A DNA stretch of 64,000 nucleotides from contig NZ_JAEAGO010000003.1 in assembly GCF_016464625.1 (NCBI RefSeq), positions 1 through 64,000 on the forward strand, in the 5' to 3' direction. The DNA is from Penaeicola halotolerans (GTDB taxonomy: Bacteria > Bacteroidota > Bacteroidia > Cytophagales > Cyclobacteriaceae). Below, piece by piece: positions 34,133-44,086 of the stretch; within the stretch, counting starts at the first letter, position 1, and every line of letters begins with the position of its first letter. The notes below the pieces were generated by a model, which made no database searches, was not told the DNA's origin, and was given only the letters and a program-made list of their open reading frames with translations. The position numbers and the translations under genes were made by a program.

Positions 34133-35287
34133 TTATCTCGGCAACCAATTGCTAATGTTCATGGCAGGCAGCGCATCATTTCCATTTTGCCCATCAAAGA
34201 GCGTAGCATTGTCCCAGTGCGAGCCTTGACCCCACAGGGTACGGCAAGAAGAACTGATCCAAGCTGGCTCCCAGTAAATAAGACCTTCTCCTCCACCCTT
34301 GATGACAGCTCTTGTAAGGTCTTGCATATATCTTAGTTGACCCTGAGGACTCGCCTCATAGCCTTCGATCAGTGAATCTTCTCCAAGTATATTTGGCGCA
34401 TTGTCCACATCTGCCATGGTGTGGATATAGGAAGTTTCTACGATCATCATGCGTTTGTCAAATAAGCTTCTTAATGAATCTAACGCTTGACTAACATCTG
34501 ACACAGATTTGTAAGTAGACCACTTTGGATAATAGGATAAGCCTATCCATTCGAAACTATTATCTAATCCATTGGCTATTGCATCTTCAAACCACCAAAA
34601 GGCATTTTCAGGCTGGGCGATGTGCAGCATGATGCCGATTTCTTTACCTACTGATGCTTCTACATCCTTCACTGCTTTGATACCACTATTGAGCAAAGTT
34701 ACATTCCTCGACCAATCGATATTAACTAAGTCCATGCTAGCAGAGTCCTGCATGATCTCTATATTCGTTTCATTTCCTACTTGCACATATTCTGGCAGCA
34801 AATTGTCTTCATGCAGTGCTATCAGCACTTTTTGCGTGTATTGATACAAGGAGTCTGCAAGTAGTGCTACTGTAGGTACATTCTCCCAAGCTTTGGGAAT
34901 CACTTGATGCTGTGGATCCGCCCAAGTATCAGAATAGTGAAAGTCTAGGAGAATCTTTAAGTTTTGAGCTCTTGCCCTAGCGATGGTTTTCTTTACATCT
35001 TCAAAGTTTGAATATGCAGTCCAGTCAGAAGGGTCATACCACAGTCTTACACGCATAATGTTCCCACCGTTTTGAGCTAGCAATTCAAAAGGATCCACCT
35101 CCTCTCCTTCGCTTCTATATACTGCACCGCAGTCTTCTACTTCATTGACGTAGGACATATCCCCTCCTACAAAAAATGTAGACAAATCTGCTGGCATCTC
35201 TTGACTTGGCTGACAAGCATAAAAGCCCAGGCCAAGTCCTAAAAATGAGCAGCCTAAAATCCATCTTGAGAGATTAATCATTTTCAT
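34133..35287 (-). CDS. GH53 arabinogalactan endo-beta-1,4-galactanase, lipoprotein
   Basis: Hydrolyses beta-1,4-galactan of pectic arabinogalactan. The 384-residue TIM-barrel enzyme has a lipoprotein signal (lipobox FYAC, Cys25), so it is probably cell-surface or periplasmic. The acid/base is Glu173 in VQVGNETN and the nucleophile is Glu284 in MIVETSYIHT, the GH53 pair. FHYSDTWADPQ (116-126) is also typical. No SusCD pair or galactosidase is adjacent, so this enzyme works outside a local utilisation locus. Confidence 0.92.
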   Translation of the reverse strand: MKMINLSRWILGCSFLGLGLGFYACQPSQEMPADLSTFFVGGDMSYVNEVEDCGAVYRSEGEEVDPFELLAQNGGNIMRVRLWYDPSDWTAYSNFEDVKKTIARARAQNLKILLDFHYSDTWADPQHQVIPKAWENVPTVALLADSLYQYTQKVLIALHEDNLLPEYVQVGNETNIEIMQDSASMDLVNIDWSRNVTLLNSGIKAVKDVEASVGKEIGIMLHIAQPENAFWWFEDAIANGLDNSFEWIGLSYYPKWSTYKSVSDVSQALDSLRSLFDKRMMIVETSYIHTMADVDNAPNILGEDSLIEGYEASPQGQLRYMQDLTRAVIKGGGEGLIYWEPAWISSSCRTLWGQGSHWDNATLFDGQNGNDALPAMNISNWLPR

Positions 35288-35432
35288 GTTTTTCTTTATT
35301 GTGAGGTCTAAAACTACAAAATCTTATTTTCAAAAAGGCAGATCTATTGACCAGTTATCATAAATACGGATGCTTTTACCTTGATTCTTCTATTAATTTT
35401 TTACTTTCAAAACTTAGCTATCAAAGACCTAT

Positions 35433-36716
35433 ATGCTCAAGCGTGAAATCAGTAAATGGGACTTAGTCCTCCTTTTGATTAATGGCACTATCGGTGCAGG
35501 CATATTTGGATTACCTGCTCAGCTTTATGCTTTGGCAGGCGTCTACAGTCTTCCAGCACTTTTTCTATGTGCTTTGATCGTTTTCATATTGGTCTTCAAT
35601 TTTGCTGAGGTTGCTAGTAGGTTTTCTAAGACTGGTGGTCCGTATCTCTACATCCTAAGTGCCTTTGGGAGGATTCCAGCTTTTACCATAGGCTGGCTCA
35701 TCCTCATCACACGTGTCTCTACTTATGCTGCTTTGGTTAATCTGCTCGTAACTTATTTAGGCTATTTCAACCCTATACTTACAGAGACTAGCTATAGATT
35801 TGTATTCATTACAGGCATTACCCTTTGTCTCACTTGGGTCAATTACTTAGGCATCCGCAATTCTACTTTACTAAACAATACCCTCGCCATCGCTAAGATG
35901 CTTCCTTTGCTAATCTTCATCGGAGCAGGATTATTTTACTTTCAACCAGAACAGGTAGATTGGCAACAAACACCTCCACCTTTACCTGATTTTTCTACGG
36001 CTGTGCTAGTCTTGATTTTTGCTTTCACAGGATTTGAAGCCGTACTTGTCACTACTGGAGAAATGAAAAACCCTAGGGCCAGTATACCTTTTGCTTTAGT
36101 AGTATCTATGACCTGTGTTGCCATATTCTACGGACTCATCCAGTTGGTAACCATGGCAGCCCTACCCGACTTAGCCACTTCCTCCACACCTATCACAGAT
36201 GCTGCAGGTATCCTGCTTGGTAGCAGTGGTGCATTATTGATCACGCTTGGCGCTATAGTCTCAATAGGTGGCACACTGAATTCCGTCATGCTCATAGGAT
36301 CACGCGTTCCATATGCACTGAGTGAAGAAGGGCAGTTTCCTCATTTTTTTTCTAAGCTGCATTCTAAAAGACAAACGCCAGTTCTTTCGCTGCTTGCCTT
36401 TGTTGTCATTACCTTGATAGCCTCCCTGACTGGCACTTTTATCTACGCGGTAGCCATCAGCGTGATCAGCAAAGTCATGATATTCTTGCTAGTTTGTATG
36501 GCCATGATCAAACTACGGATGAAGGACAAAGGCACCAATACTAACCACTTCAAGCTACGAGGTGGCTATACCTTCGCTATTTTAGGAATACTAGCTTCTC
36601 TAGGGCTTTTAATAAGTGCTAAAGCAGATGAATTTTGGCAGGTAGTGATTACTGTTGTCATTGGACTTATTCTCTATGCACTAGCTTCAGCTTATCAAAA
36701 ATTCAAAAGAGACTAG
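35433..36716 (+). CDS. APC-superfamily amino acid permease
   Basis: The 427-residue integral membrane protein has about 12 hydrophobic segments. The first contains the substrate-binding turn NGTIGAGIFGLPA (residues 18-30; GxG motif of APC transporters) and segment 6 has FAFTGFEAVLVTTGEMKNPR. It imports or exchanges amino acids or amines across the inner membrane; specificity cannot be read. It is a single gene, 145 bases from the divergent GH53 gene. Confidence 0.86.
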   Translation: MLKREISKWDLVLLLINGTIGAGIFGLPAQLYALAGVYSLPALFLCALIVFILVFNFAEVASRFSKTGGPYLYILSAFGRIPAFTIGWLILITRVSTYAALVNLLVTYLGYFNPILTETSYRFVFITGITLCLTWVNYLGIRNSTLLNNTLAIAKMLPLLIFIGAGLFYFQPEQVDWQQTPPPLPDFSTAVLVLIFAFTGFEAVLVTTGEMKNPRASIPFALVVSMTCVAIFYGLIQLVTMAALPDLATSSTPITDAAGILLGSSGALLITLGAIVSIGGTLNSVMLIGSRVPYALSEEGQFPHFFSKLHSKRQTPVLSLLAFVVITLIASLTGTFIYAVAISVISKVMIFLLVCMAMIKLRMKDKGTNTNHFKLRGGYTFAILGILASLGLLISAKADEFWQVVITVVIGLILYALASAYQKFKRD

Positions 36717-36808
36717 GGAAAAACCACCTAAGACTAGGAGCTTTTCTCATGATTTTGTAGATTGTAGAGTATTCTAAATCAATTTTTAACTCTAAAAAAA
36801 CAAGCATT

Positions 36809-37252
36809 ATGGCGATCAAAAGAAATGCAACGGCTGTCTGGAAAGGCACTGGATCCACTGGTAAAGGCGTACTGAATACTTCTAATAAATTTTTCGATCA
36901 AACACCCTATAGTTTCAAGTCAAGGTTTGAAAATGAAGATGGAAAGCAAGGCACCAATCCCGAAGAACTCATCGCTGCTGCACATGCTGGATGTTTTGCC
37001 ATGGCTTTGAGTTTTGCGATAGCAGAAGCAGGTCATGAGGCAGAAGAACTCAAAGTGGATGCCGCAGTAACACTGGATAAAGCTGATGGAGGATTTGCCA
37101 TTACTGGTATCACACTAAAACTAGCAGGGATAGTACCTGGCATGTCTGAAAAGCAGTTTAATGAACTAGCCAATGGAGCTAAAGAAGGTTGTCCAATCTC
37201 TAAAGCACTTAAAGCCGTACCAATCAAACTAGAGATTACTTTCAAAGGATAA
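36809..37252 (+). CDS. OsmC-family organic hydroperoxide reductase
   Basis: The 147-residue peroxidase reduces organic hydroperoxides with a Cys pair: Cys62 in AAHAGCFAMAL and Cys128 in KEGCPISKAL, with Glu53 in the helix before the first Cys. These positions fit OsmC rather than Ohr (which has VCP). A cytosolic homodimer is expected. It sits 45 bases before the aconitase gene on the same strand, so read-through is possible. Confidence 0.9.
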   Translation: MAIKRNATAVWKGTGSTGKGVLNTSNKFFDQTPYSFKSRFENEDGKQGTNPEELIAAAHAGCFAMALSFAIAEAGHEAEELKVDAAVTLDKADGGFAITGITLKLAGIVPGMSEKQFNELANGAKEGCPISKALKAVPIKLEITFKG

Positions 37253-37297
37253 TATCCTCTTTTTAGTAATTCATTTTTCAATTTTAAATTTTAGCTC

Positions 37298-40075
37298 ATG
37301 GATCAAGACCCTTATAAAATCTTAAGAACCTTACCTAGCAGTAAGGGGGACCTTAAATACTACAGCCTTGCTGAATTAGCTAAACAAGGTCATGCTGTAG
37401 AAAAGCTGCCTTTTTCGATCAGAATTCTCTTAGAAAATGCCCTGAGAAACTTTGATGACTTCGCGATCACCAAAGAAAATATAGAAACACTCCTACACTG
37501 GCAGCCAGAAGCTTCGGATAAAGACATCCCATTCAAACCTGCCCGAGTGCTCATGCAGGACTTCACAGGTGTACCTGCTGTAGTCGATATCGCTTCACTC
37601 AGAGCAGAAGCAGTCCGAAAAGGAAAAGATCCTCAAAAAATCAATCCGCTCATACCAGTAGATCTAGTCATTGATCACAGTGTGCAAGTGGACTACTTTG
37701 GTACCAACTATGCTTATCAGAAAAATGTAGATGTAGAATATGAGCGCAATGGCGAACGCTATCAATTCCTCAAGTGGGCACAAAAAGCTTTTGATAATTT
37801 CTCTGTAGTACCTCCTGGCATGGGTATTTGCCACCAAGTCAATCTAGAGTACTTAGCTCAAGGCGTCATCGCTAGAGACGGTCAAGTCTTTCCTGACACG
37901 CTGGTGGGTACAGACTCTCACACTCCAATGGTCAATGGTATCGGTGTGGTAGGTTGGGGAGTCGGTGGTATAGAAGCTGAAGCCGCTATCCTAGGTCAGC
38001 CGATTTACTTCATCATGCCCGAAGTGATCGGTCTCAAACTCACTGGTGAGCTTCCTACTGGAACTACCGCAACTGACATGGTGCTGACCATCACCCATCT
38101 CCTGAGAAAGCATGGTGTAGTAGGCAAATTTGTAGAAGTCTTTGGGCCTGGTCTTGATCATTTGAGTGTACCAGATAGAGCAACGATATCAAATATGTCT
38201 CCTGAGTTTGGCTGTACCGTCACTTATTTCCCTATAGATGGACAGACCCTTCGCTATATGGAGAAGACCAATCGTAGTGCCGAACAGATCAAGTTGGTAG
38301 AAGACTACTGTAAAGCCAATATGCTCTGGAGAGAAAATGAAGAAGCTATTCATTATTCTAAAGTGGTTTCTCTTGACCTAAGTACCGTACAACCTACGGT
38401 TTCTGGCCCTAAGCGTCCTCAAGACAAGATTTTGGTAAAAGACTTTAATCAGACTTTCCAATCCTTGCTGAGTAAAGAATATGGCAGAGCATACATTTCT
38501 CCAGATAAAAGAGAAGAAGGTCGCATGTCAAATGAGGGTGGAAGTCAGCCTCACAGCCATAAATCAACAGGCATCGCAGATGTGGCTTTTGAAGCCAAAG
38601 AAAAAGGGGGACTCAAGACAGTAGATATCCGTATCAAAAATGAGGAATTCACCTTGAGTGATGGGTCTATCGTCATAGCTGCTATCACTAGCTGTACCAA
38701 TACATCTAATCCAAGTGTGATGATCGGGGCTGGACTCGTAGCAAGAAAAGCCCGTGAAAGAGGCATCAATGTGAAGCCTTGGGTAAAGACCAGTTTAGCA
38801 CCTGGCTCTAAAGTGGTCACTGACTACCTAGACAGTGCTAACTTGTTAGATGACTTAGAAGCACTCAGATTTCACGTGGTGGGCTATGGCTGTACTTCTT
38901 GTATCGGAAACTCTGGGCCCCTTCCTACCCATATTGCTAAAGCTGTGGAGGATAATGATCTAGTAGTTGCTTCAGTGCTTTCTGGCAATAGAAACTTTGA
39001 AGCACGCGTACACCCCCAGGTAAAAATGAATTTCCTCATGTCACCGATGCTAGTAGTCGCATATGCCTTAGCTGGTCGTGTAGATATTGATTTGGCTGAT
39101 GAACCACTCGGATTAGATCCTAATATGGAGCCTGTTTATCTCAAAGACATTTGGCCTAGTCAAGAGGAAATCTTTGAAGTCATGAATCGAGTACTTTCTC
39201 CTAAAGATTATGCAAAAAGCTATGGAGAGATATTCGATGGAAATGAGCAATGGCAAAACCTAAGAGCTCCTACGGGCAAAGACTATGCTTGGGATGAAAG
39301 CTCTACCTACATCAAAGAAGCACCCTTTTTCAAAGACCTCAGTGTATCTGTGAGTGAACCTAAAGATATCAAAGGTGCTTATCCACTTTTGGTTTTAGGA
39401 GATTCCATCACCACCGATCATATCTCACCTGCAGGTTCTTTTAACGAACATTCGCCAGCTGGACAGTATTTGATCAAAAGAGGCGTTTCTCGTCCAGATT
39501 TCAACTCTTATGGATCTCGTAGAGGAAACGATGAGGTGATGGTCAGAGGTACCTTTGCCAATGTTAGGATCAAAAATAAGCTAGCTGAAAAAGAAGGTGG
39601 CTATACCAAACATATACCTAGCGGTGAGGAAATGGCCATTTATGATGCATCCGTGAAGTATAAAGAAAAAAAGACTCCCCTGATCGTATTGGCGGGTAAG
39701 GAGTATGGCAGTGGTTCATCTCGTGACTGGGCAGCTAAGGGCACATACTTACTTGGCATCAAAGCCGTCATCGCTGAGAGCTATGAGCGTATACATCGCA
39801 GCAACTTGGTTGGTATGGGTGTATTGCCATTACAGTTTGTAGAGGGTGAAAGTGCCGAAAAACTAGGACTAGACGGCACTGAGCAGTTTGACATCCACGG
39901 TATCTCAGATGGGTTGAAGCCTCTCTGTGAGTTGAAAGTCACCGCTATGCATAGCAAAGGAAAGCAAACCGACTTTAAAGTGGTAGCCAGACTGGATTCT
40001 CAAATCGAGATTGCCTACTATAAAAATGATGGCATCCTTCAATATGTCTTGAGACAGTTTCTCAAAAATGACTAA
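37298..40075 (+). CDS. acnA: Aconitate hydratase A
   Basis: Interconverts citrate and isocitrate in the TCA cycle with a 4Fe-4S cluster. The 925-residue protein has the AcnA/IRP1 architecture: three alpha/beta domains, then a linker and swivel domain from about 680. Cluster ligands are Cys466 (SCTNTSNPSVM), Cys532 and Cys535 (GYGCTSCIGNSGPL). DLVIDHSVQVDYFG and GSGSSRDWAAKG (C-terminal) bind substrate. An insertion of about 40 residues near 400-435 (after YGRAYISPDK) is present, as in some Bacteroidota AcnA. Monocistronic or co-transcribed with osmC. Confidence 0.95.
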   Translation: MDQDPYKILRTLPSSKGDLKYYSLAELAKQGHAVEKLPFSIRILLENALRNFDDFAITKENIETLLHWQPEASDKDIPFKPARVLMQDFTGVPAVVDIASLRAEAVRKGKDPQKINPLIPVDLVIDHSVQVDYFGTNYAYQKNVDVEYERNGERYQFLKWAQKAFDNFSVVPPGMGICHQVNLEYLAQGVIARDGQVFPDTLVGTDSHTPMVNGIGVVGWGVGGIEAEAAILGQPIYFIMPEVIGLKLTGELPTGTTATDMVLTITHLLRKHGVVGKFVEVFGPGLDHLSVPDRATISNMSPEFGCTVTYFPIDGQTLRYMEKTNRSAEQIKLVEDYCKANMLWRENEEAIHYSKVVSLDLSTVQPTVSGPKRPQDKILVKDFNQTFQSLLSKEYGRAYISPDKREEGRMSNEGGSQPHSHKSTGIADVAFEAKEKGGLKTVDIRIKNEEFTLSDGSIVIAAITSCTNTSNPSVMIGAGLVARKARERGINVKPWVKTSLAPGSKVVTDYLDSANLLDDLEALRFHVVGYGCTSCIGNSGPLPTHIAKAVEDNDLVVASVLSGNRNFEARVHPQVKMNFLMSPMLVVAYALAGRVDIDLADEPLGLDPNMEPVYLKDIWPSQEEIFEVMNRVLSPKDYAKSYGEIFDGNEQWQNLRAPTGKDYAWDESSTYIKEAPFFKDLSVSVSEPKDIKGAYPLLVLGDSITTDHISPAGSFNEHSPAGQYLIKRGVSRPDFNSYGSRRGNDEVMVRGTFANVRIKNKLAEKEGGYTKHIPSGEEMAIYDASVKYKEKKTPLIVLAGKEYGSGSSRDWAAKGTYLLGIKAVIAESYERIHRSNLVGMGVLPLQFVEGESAEKLGLDGTEQFDIHGISDGLKPLCELKVTAMHSKGKQTDFKVVARLDSQIEIAYYKNDGILQYVLRQFLKND

Positions 40076-40082
40076 TTAAACA

Positions 40083-40115
40083 AACCCAGCTTCTCCTTCA
40101 AGAAGCTGGGTTTTT
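40083..40115 (+). terminator. Terminator between acnA and ung
   Basis: AACCCAGCTTCT and AGAAGCTGGGTT form a stem with a T run. It serves acnA and, with its A residues on the other side, possibly the convergent ung gene. Confidence 0.82.
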
Positions 40116-40116
40116 C

Positions 40117-40779
40117 TTACCATTTAATGGGTGTTTTGCCTTGCTTTTCAAGATAAGCATTGGCTTGACTGAAATGCTTGCTTCCAAAAAAACCTCTACT
40201 GGCAGAAAGTGGAGATGGATGTACACTCTTCAAAACACAGTGCTTATTCTCATCGATCATAGCTCCTTTTTGCTGGGCAAAATTACCCCACAGCATAAAG
40301 ACTACTCCCTCCTTTTCTTCTGCTATGTGTCGAATGACTGCATCTGTGAATTGCTCCCAGCCTTTTTTCTGATGAGAGCCTGCTTCATGTGCCCTTACTG
40401 TCAGTGTAGCATTGAGAAGCAGCACCCCTTGCTTAGCCCAGCGCATGAGATTGCCACTGCTTGGCATATCTTGTCCTAGATCGAGTTTGATCTCTTTGAA
40501 TATGTTGAGTAAAGAGGGCGGAAAAGGCACTCCATCTCTTACAGAAAAACAAAGCCCATTAGCTTGCCCAGGACCATGATAAGGATCCTGACCGATGATG
40601 ACTACTTTCACATCCTCAAATGAACATGCCTCAAAAGCACTGAATATCTCCCTAGCTGGTGGAAAAATCTGATGCTGACTATACTCAGCTCTTACAAACG
40701 ATGCTAGATCCTTAAAATACGCTTGTTCAAATTCTGTTTGTAATCTCTGCTTCCAACTATCTGCTATTTTTACTTGCAT
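40117..40779 (-). CDS. ung: Uracil-DNA glycosylase, family 1
   Basis: Removes uracil from DNA at the start of base excision repair. The 220-residue protein has the family-1 motifs: GQDPYHGPGQANGLCFSV with catalytic Asp65, LLLNATLTV, WGNFAQQKG and the Leu loop HPSPLSASRGFFG with the catalytic His. Length and start are normal. Single gene. Confidence 0.95.
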   Translation of the reverse strand: MQVKIADSWKQRLQTEFEQAYFKDLASFVRAEYSQHQIFPPAREIFSAFEACSFEDVKVVIIGQDPYHGPGQANGLCFSVRDGVPFPPSLLNIFKEIKLDLGQDMPSSGNLMRWAKQGVLLLNATLTVRAHEAGSHQKKGWEQFTDAVIRHIAEEKEGVVFMLWGNFAQQKGAMIDENKHCVLKSVHPSPLSASRGFFGSKHFSQANAYLEKQGKTPIKW

Positions 40780-40850
40780 GCAAGGTCAATTATTTAGAGA
40801 ATTAAACTTAAATTTCGATGAAGTCGTTAGTTATAAAAATATTTTCAAAT

Positions 40851-41237
40851 ATGGTAATACAAGAGACAGAAGGTATCAAAGTGGGCGTAGAAACACAGTA
40901 TTTAGCTGAATACTCTAATCCTCAAGCGATGCATTTTGTATTTACTTACAAGATTACCATCCAAAATGAAAGTACCTACACTTATCAATTGCTTCGCAGA
41001 CACTGGGAGATTCATGATGCTTCTGCTCCTATCAAAATGGTCGATGGTGATGGAGTCGTAGGTCAGCAACCTACTCTTGAACCTGGTCAATCGCATCAAT
41101 ATGTCTCTGGATGCAATTTACAGTCTGGTATAGGTAAGATGCTTGGCTATTATGAAATGGAGCGCATCGTAGATGGTAAAATCATTCAGGTGCAGATCCC
41201 AGAGTTTCAATTGATGGCGCATTACTTACAAAATTAA
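40851..41237 (+). CDS. apaG: ApaG-domain protein
   Basis: A 128-residue FnIII-like beta-sandwich protein of the ApaG family. The Salmonella homolog (CorD) affects Co2+ and Mg2+ efflux; the molecular role is unclear. Recognisable segments are EGIKVGVETQYLAEYSNP, YKITIQNES, LLRRHWEIHDA and VVGQQPTLEPGQ. The open frame extends to 40818, but the ATG at 40851 gives the standard family length and N-terminus. One base separates it from the next gene. Confidence 0.86.
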   Translation: MVIQETEGIKVGVETQYLAEYSNPQAMHFVFTYKITIQNESTYTYQLLRRHWEIHDASAPIKMVDGDGVVGQQPTLEPGQSHQYVSGCNLQSGIGKMLGYYEMERIVDGKIIQVQIPEFQLMAHYLQN

Positions 41238-41238
41238 G

Positions 41239-42018
41239 ATGCCTAATCATTTCTTCATGGCTTGGGAGTGGCTTCAGTATTGGCTAAAGCAAGAAGATGC
41301 GCACTCTCTACACTCACCCTACATCTACAAACTCTACACAGAGATCATTAAGCCAGATGAAAATATTCCTGCTTTTGAAGCTATAGAAAAAGTCCGTAAG
41401 CAATATCTCCGCAGTAAAGAAAAGATAGCCATTACCGATCTAGGCGCTGGATCACATCATCACAGTACTCTAGAGAGAAAGCTATCAGCGATCACTAAGA
41501 GCAGCTCATCAAGTCCGAAGTACAATAGACTATATCATCGACTCGCTCTAGCAGCTCAAGCCAAACATATCATAGAACTAGGCGCCTGTACAGGCATCAA
41601 TACAGCCTATCTAGCAAGCAGTGGTGCAGATATCACTAGCTTCGAAGGTTGCCCGAACCTCACTCTACTCGCCAAACAAACACTCAAATACACGCAACAG
41701 GAAGCACATATCATTCAAGGCAATATCGATGAAACCTTACCTGATTATTTGGCTAGCTCCCCTTTGATAGACATGGCTTTTATAGATGCTAATCACACTT
41801 ATGAAGCCACGCTTCGATACTTTCAGTTACTGATTACAAAGATGCTTCATGGTGGTTTTTTACTTATCGGAGATATTCACTGGTCTCTGGGCATGAAAAA
41901 GGCATGGAAAGAAATCAAAGAAGATCCTCGAGTGACCCTAAGCATTGATCTTTATGAAGTCGGCATTATCTGCATCCAGCCTGATTTACCTGAGCAACAT
42001 TATTGTTTGGCTTATTGA
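41239..42018 (+). CDS. Class I SAM-dependent methyltransferase (Bacteroidota O-methyltransferase-like)
   Basis: The 259-residue protein has an N-terminal helix pair with HSLHSPYIYKLY, a motif of a Bacteroidota methyltransferase group. It is followed by a Rossmann domain with HIIELGACTGINTAYLA (110-126), MAFIDANHTYEATLRYF and a GGFLLIGDIHWS strand. The acidic IDANHTY resembles O-methyltransferases such as CmcI or COMT-like enzymes. Substrate unknown. It follows apaG by one base (operon) and overlaps the convergent methyltransferase by 7 bases. Confidence 0.78.
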   Translation: MPNHFFMAWEWLQYWLKQEDAHSLHSPYIYKLYTEIIKPDENIPAFEAIEKVRKQYLRSKEKIAITDLGAGSHHHSTLERKLSAITKSSSSSPKYNRLYHRLALAAQAKHIIELGACTGINTAYLASSGADITSFEGCPNLTLLAKQTLKYTQQEAHIIQGNIDETLPDYLASSPLIDMAFIDANHTYEATLRYFQLLITKMLHGGFLLIGDIHWSLGMKKAWKEIKEDPRVTLSIDLYEVGIICIQPDLPEQHYCLAY

Positions 42019-42596
42019 GCTTTAATAAATTGAATAAACACTTCTGAGCCCTGTCTTGGTGGGATAGAATTGTAGCAAGGGGCTAAAGTCTTTATCTCAA
42101 AAGCTTTTTGAAACAAAGCCTGATACTCCTCAACAGATCCTCCAAAAGGCGGTCCTTGATGCGTAAATTCCCGATCGAAGAGTACTCCTACCAGCTTCCC
42201 ATTTGATTTCAATAAGCTACTTGACTTTCTCACATAATTCTCCCTCAAACTTGGATCGATCGCACAGAAAAAAGTTTGCTCCAAAATTAAATCATATGCA
42301 GCTTCATGCTCGAAAAAATCTCTCAATATCAAATGTTCCTTGGGAAACTGAGGATATCGCTCCGCAAATTGTTGCAGCGGCAAAGGCGATATATCTAGTA
42401 AATAAACCGAATTGAAGCCATTTTCGTGTAAATAAGCAGCCTCATGTGCATTACCACAGCCTGGAATGAGTATTTTTGTTGACTTATTTTCAACTTGGTC
42501 TAGATATTGCTTTAGCGGAGTTGTGATACTACCTGTATCCCAGCCAGATTGACCAGAAAGATATCGATTGGTCCAGTAGGACTCGTTTAATAGCAT
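42012..42596 (-). CDS. TPMT-family SAM-dependent methyltransferase
   Basis: The 194-residue protein of the thiopurine S-methyltransferase fold has WTNRYLSGQSGWDTG (8-22), ILIPGCGNAHEA (42-53), YDLILEQTFFCAIDP and GPPFGGSVEEY, as in TPMT and bacterial thiol or halide methyltransferases. The natural acceptor may be a small thiol, halide or metalloid ion. Its end overlaps the end of the preceding plus-strand methyltransferase by 7 bases. Confidence 0.82.
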   Translation of the reverse strand: MLLNESYWTNRYLSGQSGWDTGSITTPLKQYLDQVENKSTKILIPGCGNAHEAAYLHENGFNSVYLLDISPLPLQQFAERYPQFPKEHLILRDFFEHEAAYDLILEQTFFCAIDPSLRENYVRKSSSLLKSNGKLVGVLFDREFTHQGPPFGGSVEEYQALFQKAFEIKTLAPCYNSIPPRQGSEVFIQFIKAQ

Positions 42597-42677
42597 ATGG
42601 ATTATGGCGGATTAAAATGGTGTGTATATACAATATTCTTTTAAATTTACGACCAGAATTTTAAAAACAACCACAAA

Positions 42678-43595
42678 ATGAGTGAGAATACGAATTTCAG
42701 AAATGCAGAACAGGATAAAAAGAAAAACGTCCTGATCATTATCTTGATCGTCTTATTGGTACTGAGTGGGGTGAAACTAACCTTTGACTATTTAGATAAA
42801 GAAGAGTTGAAGACAGACCTATCTGCCACTACTAATGAGCTTGCAAACACCATGAACAAGCTAGATTCTATCAGCATCCAGTTAGATATGAAAATAGCTG
42901 AAATACAGCAACTAGGTGGTGATGTGGACTCACTAATTGTAATCAAACAACAATTAGAAAAAGACAAAGAGCAAATCAGAAGATCTGGCAACTCACAAAT
43001 CGCAGCCTTGAAAGATAAGGTAGAAGGATATGAGTACCTCCTCAAGCAGCAGGATGCTGAAATCGTTCGCTTGAAAGAACTCAACGAAACGCTTTATACA
43101 GAAAATGTGGAATTGAAGACAGAGAAAAACGCACTTTCTTCTAATATCACAGAACTCACTAAGGTAAGAGAAGAGCTTTCTGAAAAAGTAGCTGTAGCCT
43201 CGCAGCTGAAGGCCGAAAATATCAAGGTCTTTGCGGTCAACTCAAGAGGCAGAGAGCGTGAAGGCGAATTTAGAAGCAGACAACTAGAAAAGCTCAAAGT
43301 TTCTTTTGGCCTAGCAGATAATAAAGTCGCTCAAAAAGGCACTAAAGACATCTATGTACAAGTAATAGATCCTAATGGCAATGTGATCTTTGACGTAGCC
43401 AAAGGCTCTGGTACTTTCATGCTCAATGGTAAAGAAGAATTTTTCACCGCCAAGCAAGAAATCCTCTTTGACAATACCAAGCAACAGCTGTCGTACTACT
43501 ATGAAAAAGACAGTGATTATGAGCCAGGTAGCTACGATATCTTCATTTTCTGTGAAGGCTATGTCATAGGAAAAGAAACATTTGTGGTAAAATAA
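42678..43595 (+). CDS. Membrane-anchored long coiled-coil protein
   Basis: The 305-residue protein has a short cytosolic lead, one membrane segment (about 18-38) and a coiled coil from about 40 to 180 with long Lys, Glu and Leu heptads. The C-terminal domain of about 110 residues is beta-rich (KDIYVQVIDPNGNVIFDV, YEPGSYDIFIFCEGY). The topology places the coil and C-terminal domain in the periplasm. Related proteins are widespread in Bacteroidota without a known role; an envelope scaffold is plausible. It lies just upstream of the ribosomal protein operon but is separated from it by a terminator. Confidence 0.7.
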   Translation: MSENTNFRNAEQDKKKNVLIIILIVLLVLSGVKLTFDYLDKEELKTDLSATTNELANTMNKLDSISIQLDMKIAEIQQLGGDVDSLIVIKQQLEKDKEQIRRSGNSQIAALKDKVEGYEYLLKQQDAEIVRLKELNETLYTENVELKTEKNALSSNITELTKVREELSEKVAVASQLKAENIKVFAVNSRGREREGEFRSRQLEKLKVSFGLADNKVAQKGTKDIYVQVIDPNGNVIFDVAKGSGTFMLNGKEEFFTAKQEILFDNTKQQLSYYYEKDSDYEPGSYDIFIFCEGYVIGKETFVVK

Positions 43596-43610
43596 GCCAC
43601 CTTACAAATC

Positions 43611-43636
43611 AAAGCTCCTCTAGTGGAGCTTTTTTT
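43611..43636 (+). terminator. Rho-independent terminator
   Basis: AAAGCTCC and GGAGCTTT form a stem around TCTAGT with a T run. Confidence 0.82.
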
Positions 43637-43646
43637 ATGCCCAAGC

Positions 43647-43677
43647 TTTGGAAATACAATGTAAAAACTTATCTTTG
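43647..43677 (+). promoter_or_regulatory. Promoter of the rpsF-rpsR-rplI operon
   Basis: TTTG (43647-43650), a 19-base gap, then TATCTTTG (43670-43677). Both boxes match the Bacteroidota consensus, and rpsF starts 38 bases downstream. Confidence 0.75.
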
Positions 43678-43714
43678 CGTTCCAAAAAATAATTCATTAA
43701 TAAACAGTTAAAAC

Positions 43715-44086
43715 ATGTTGTTAAAAAATTACGAGACGGTATTCATACTTAATCCCGTTTTATCTGAGCCTCAGATGAAGGATGCTGTCGACAAGTTTGT
43801 AAAAGTTTTAACCGATGAAGGTGCTGAAATCATCAACACTGAGAATTGGGGTTTGAAAAAACTAGCTTACAATATCCAGAAAAAAACTACTGGATTCTAC
43901 ACACTTGTTGAATTCAAAGCTCCTACTACAACTATCAAAAAGTTGGACATCGAATACAGAAGAGACGAGAGAGTGATGAGATACATCACCACCGCGTTGG
44001 ATAAGCACGCAGTAGCTTACAACGAAAGAAGAAGAAACGGAGAATTCAAGAAAAAAGCTGAAGCTAAGGAGGAGCAGGCATCATGA
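43715..44086 (+). CDS. rpsF: 30S ribosomal protein bS6
   Basis: Binds 16S rRNA together with bS18 in the central domain of the small subunit. The 123-residue protein begins [17 protein letters not shown] and carries the bS6 segments [20 protein letters not shown] and [13 protein letters not shown]. The Glu-rich C-terminal tail is usual. Its last codons overlap the rpsR start by four bases (ATGA), so the two are translationally coupled. The operon promoter is at 43647. Confidence 0.95.
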   Translation: MLLKNYETVFILNPVLSEPQMKDAVDKFVKVLTDEGAEIINTENWGLKKLAYNIQKKTTGFYTLVEFKAPTTTIKKLDIEYRRDERVMRYITTALDKHAVAYNERRRNGEFKKKAEAKEEQAS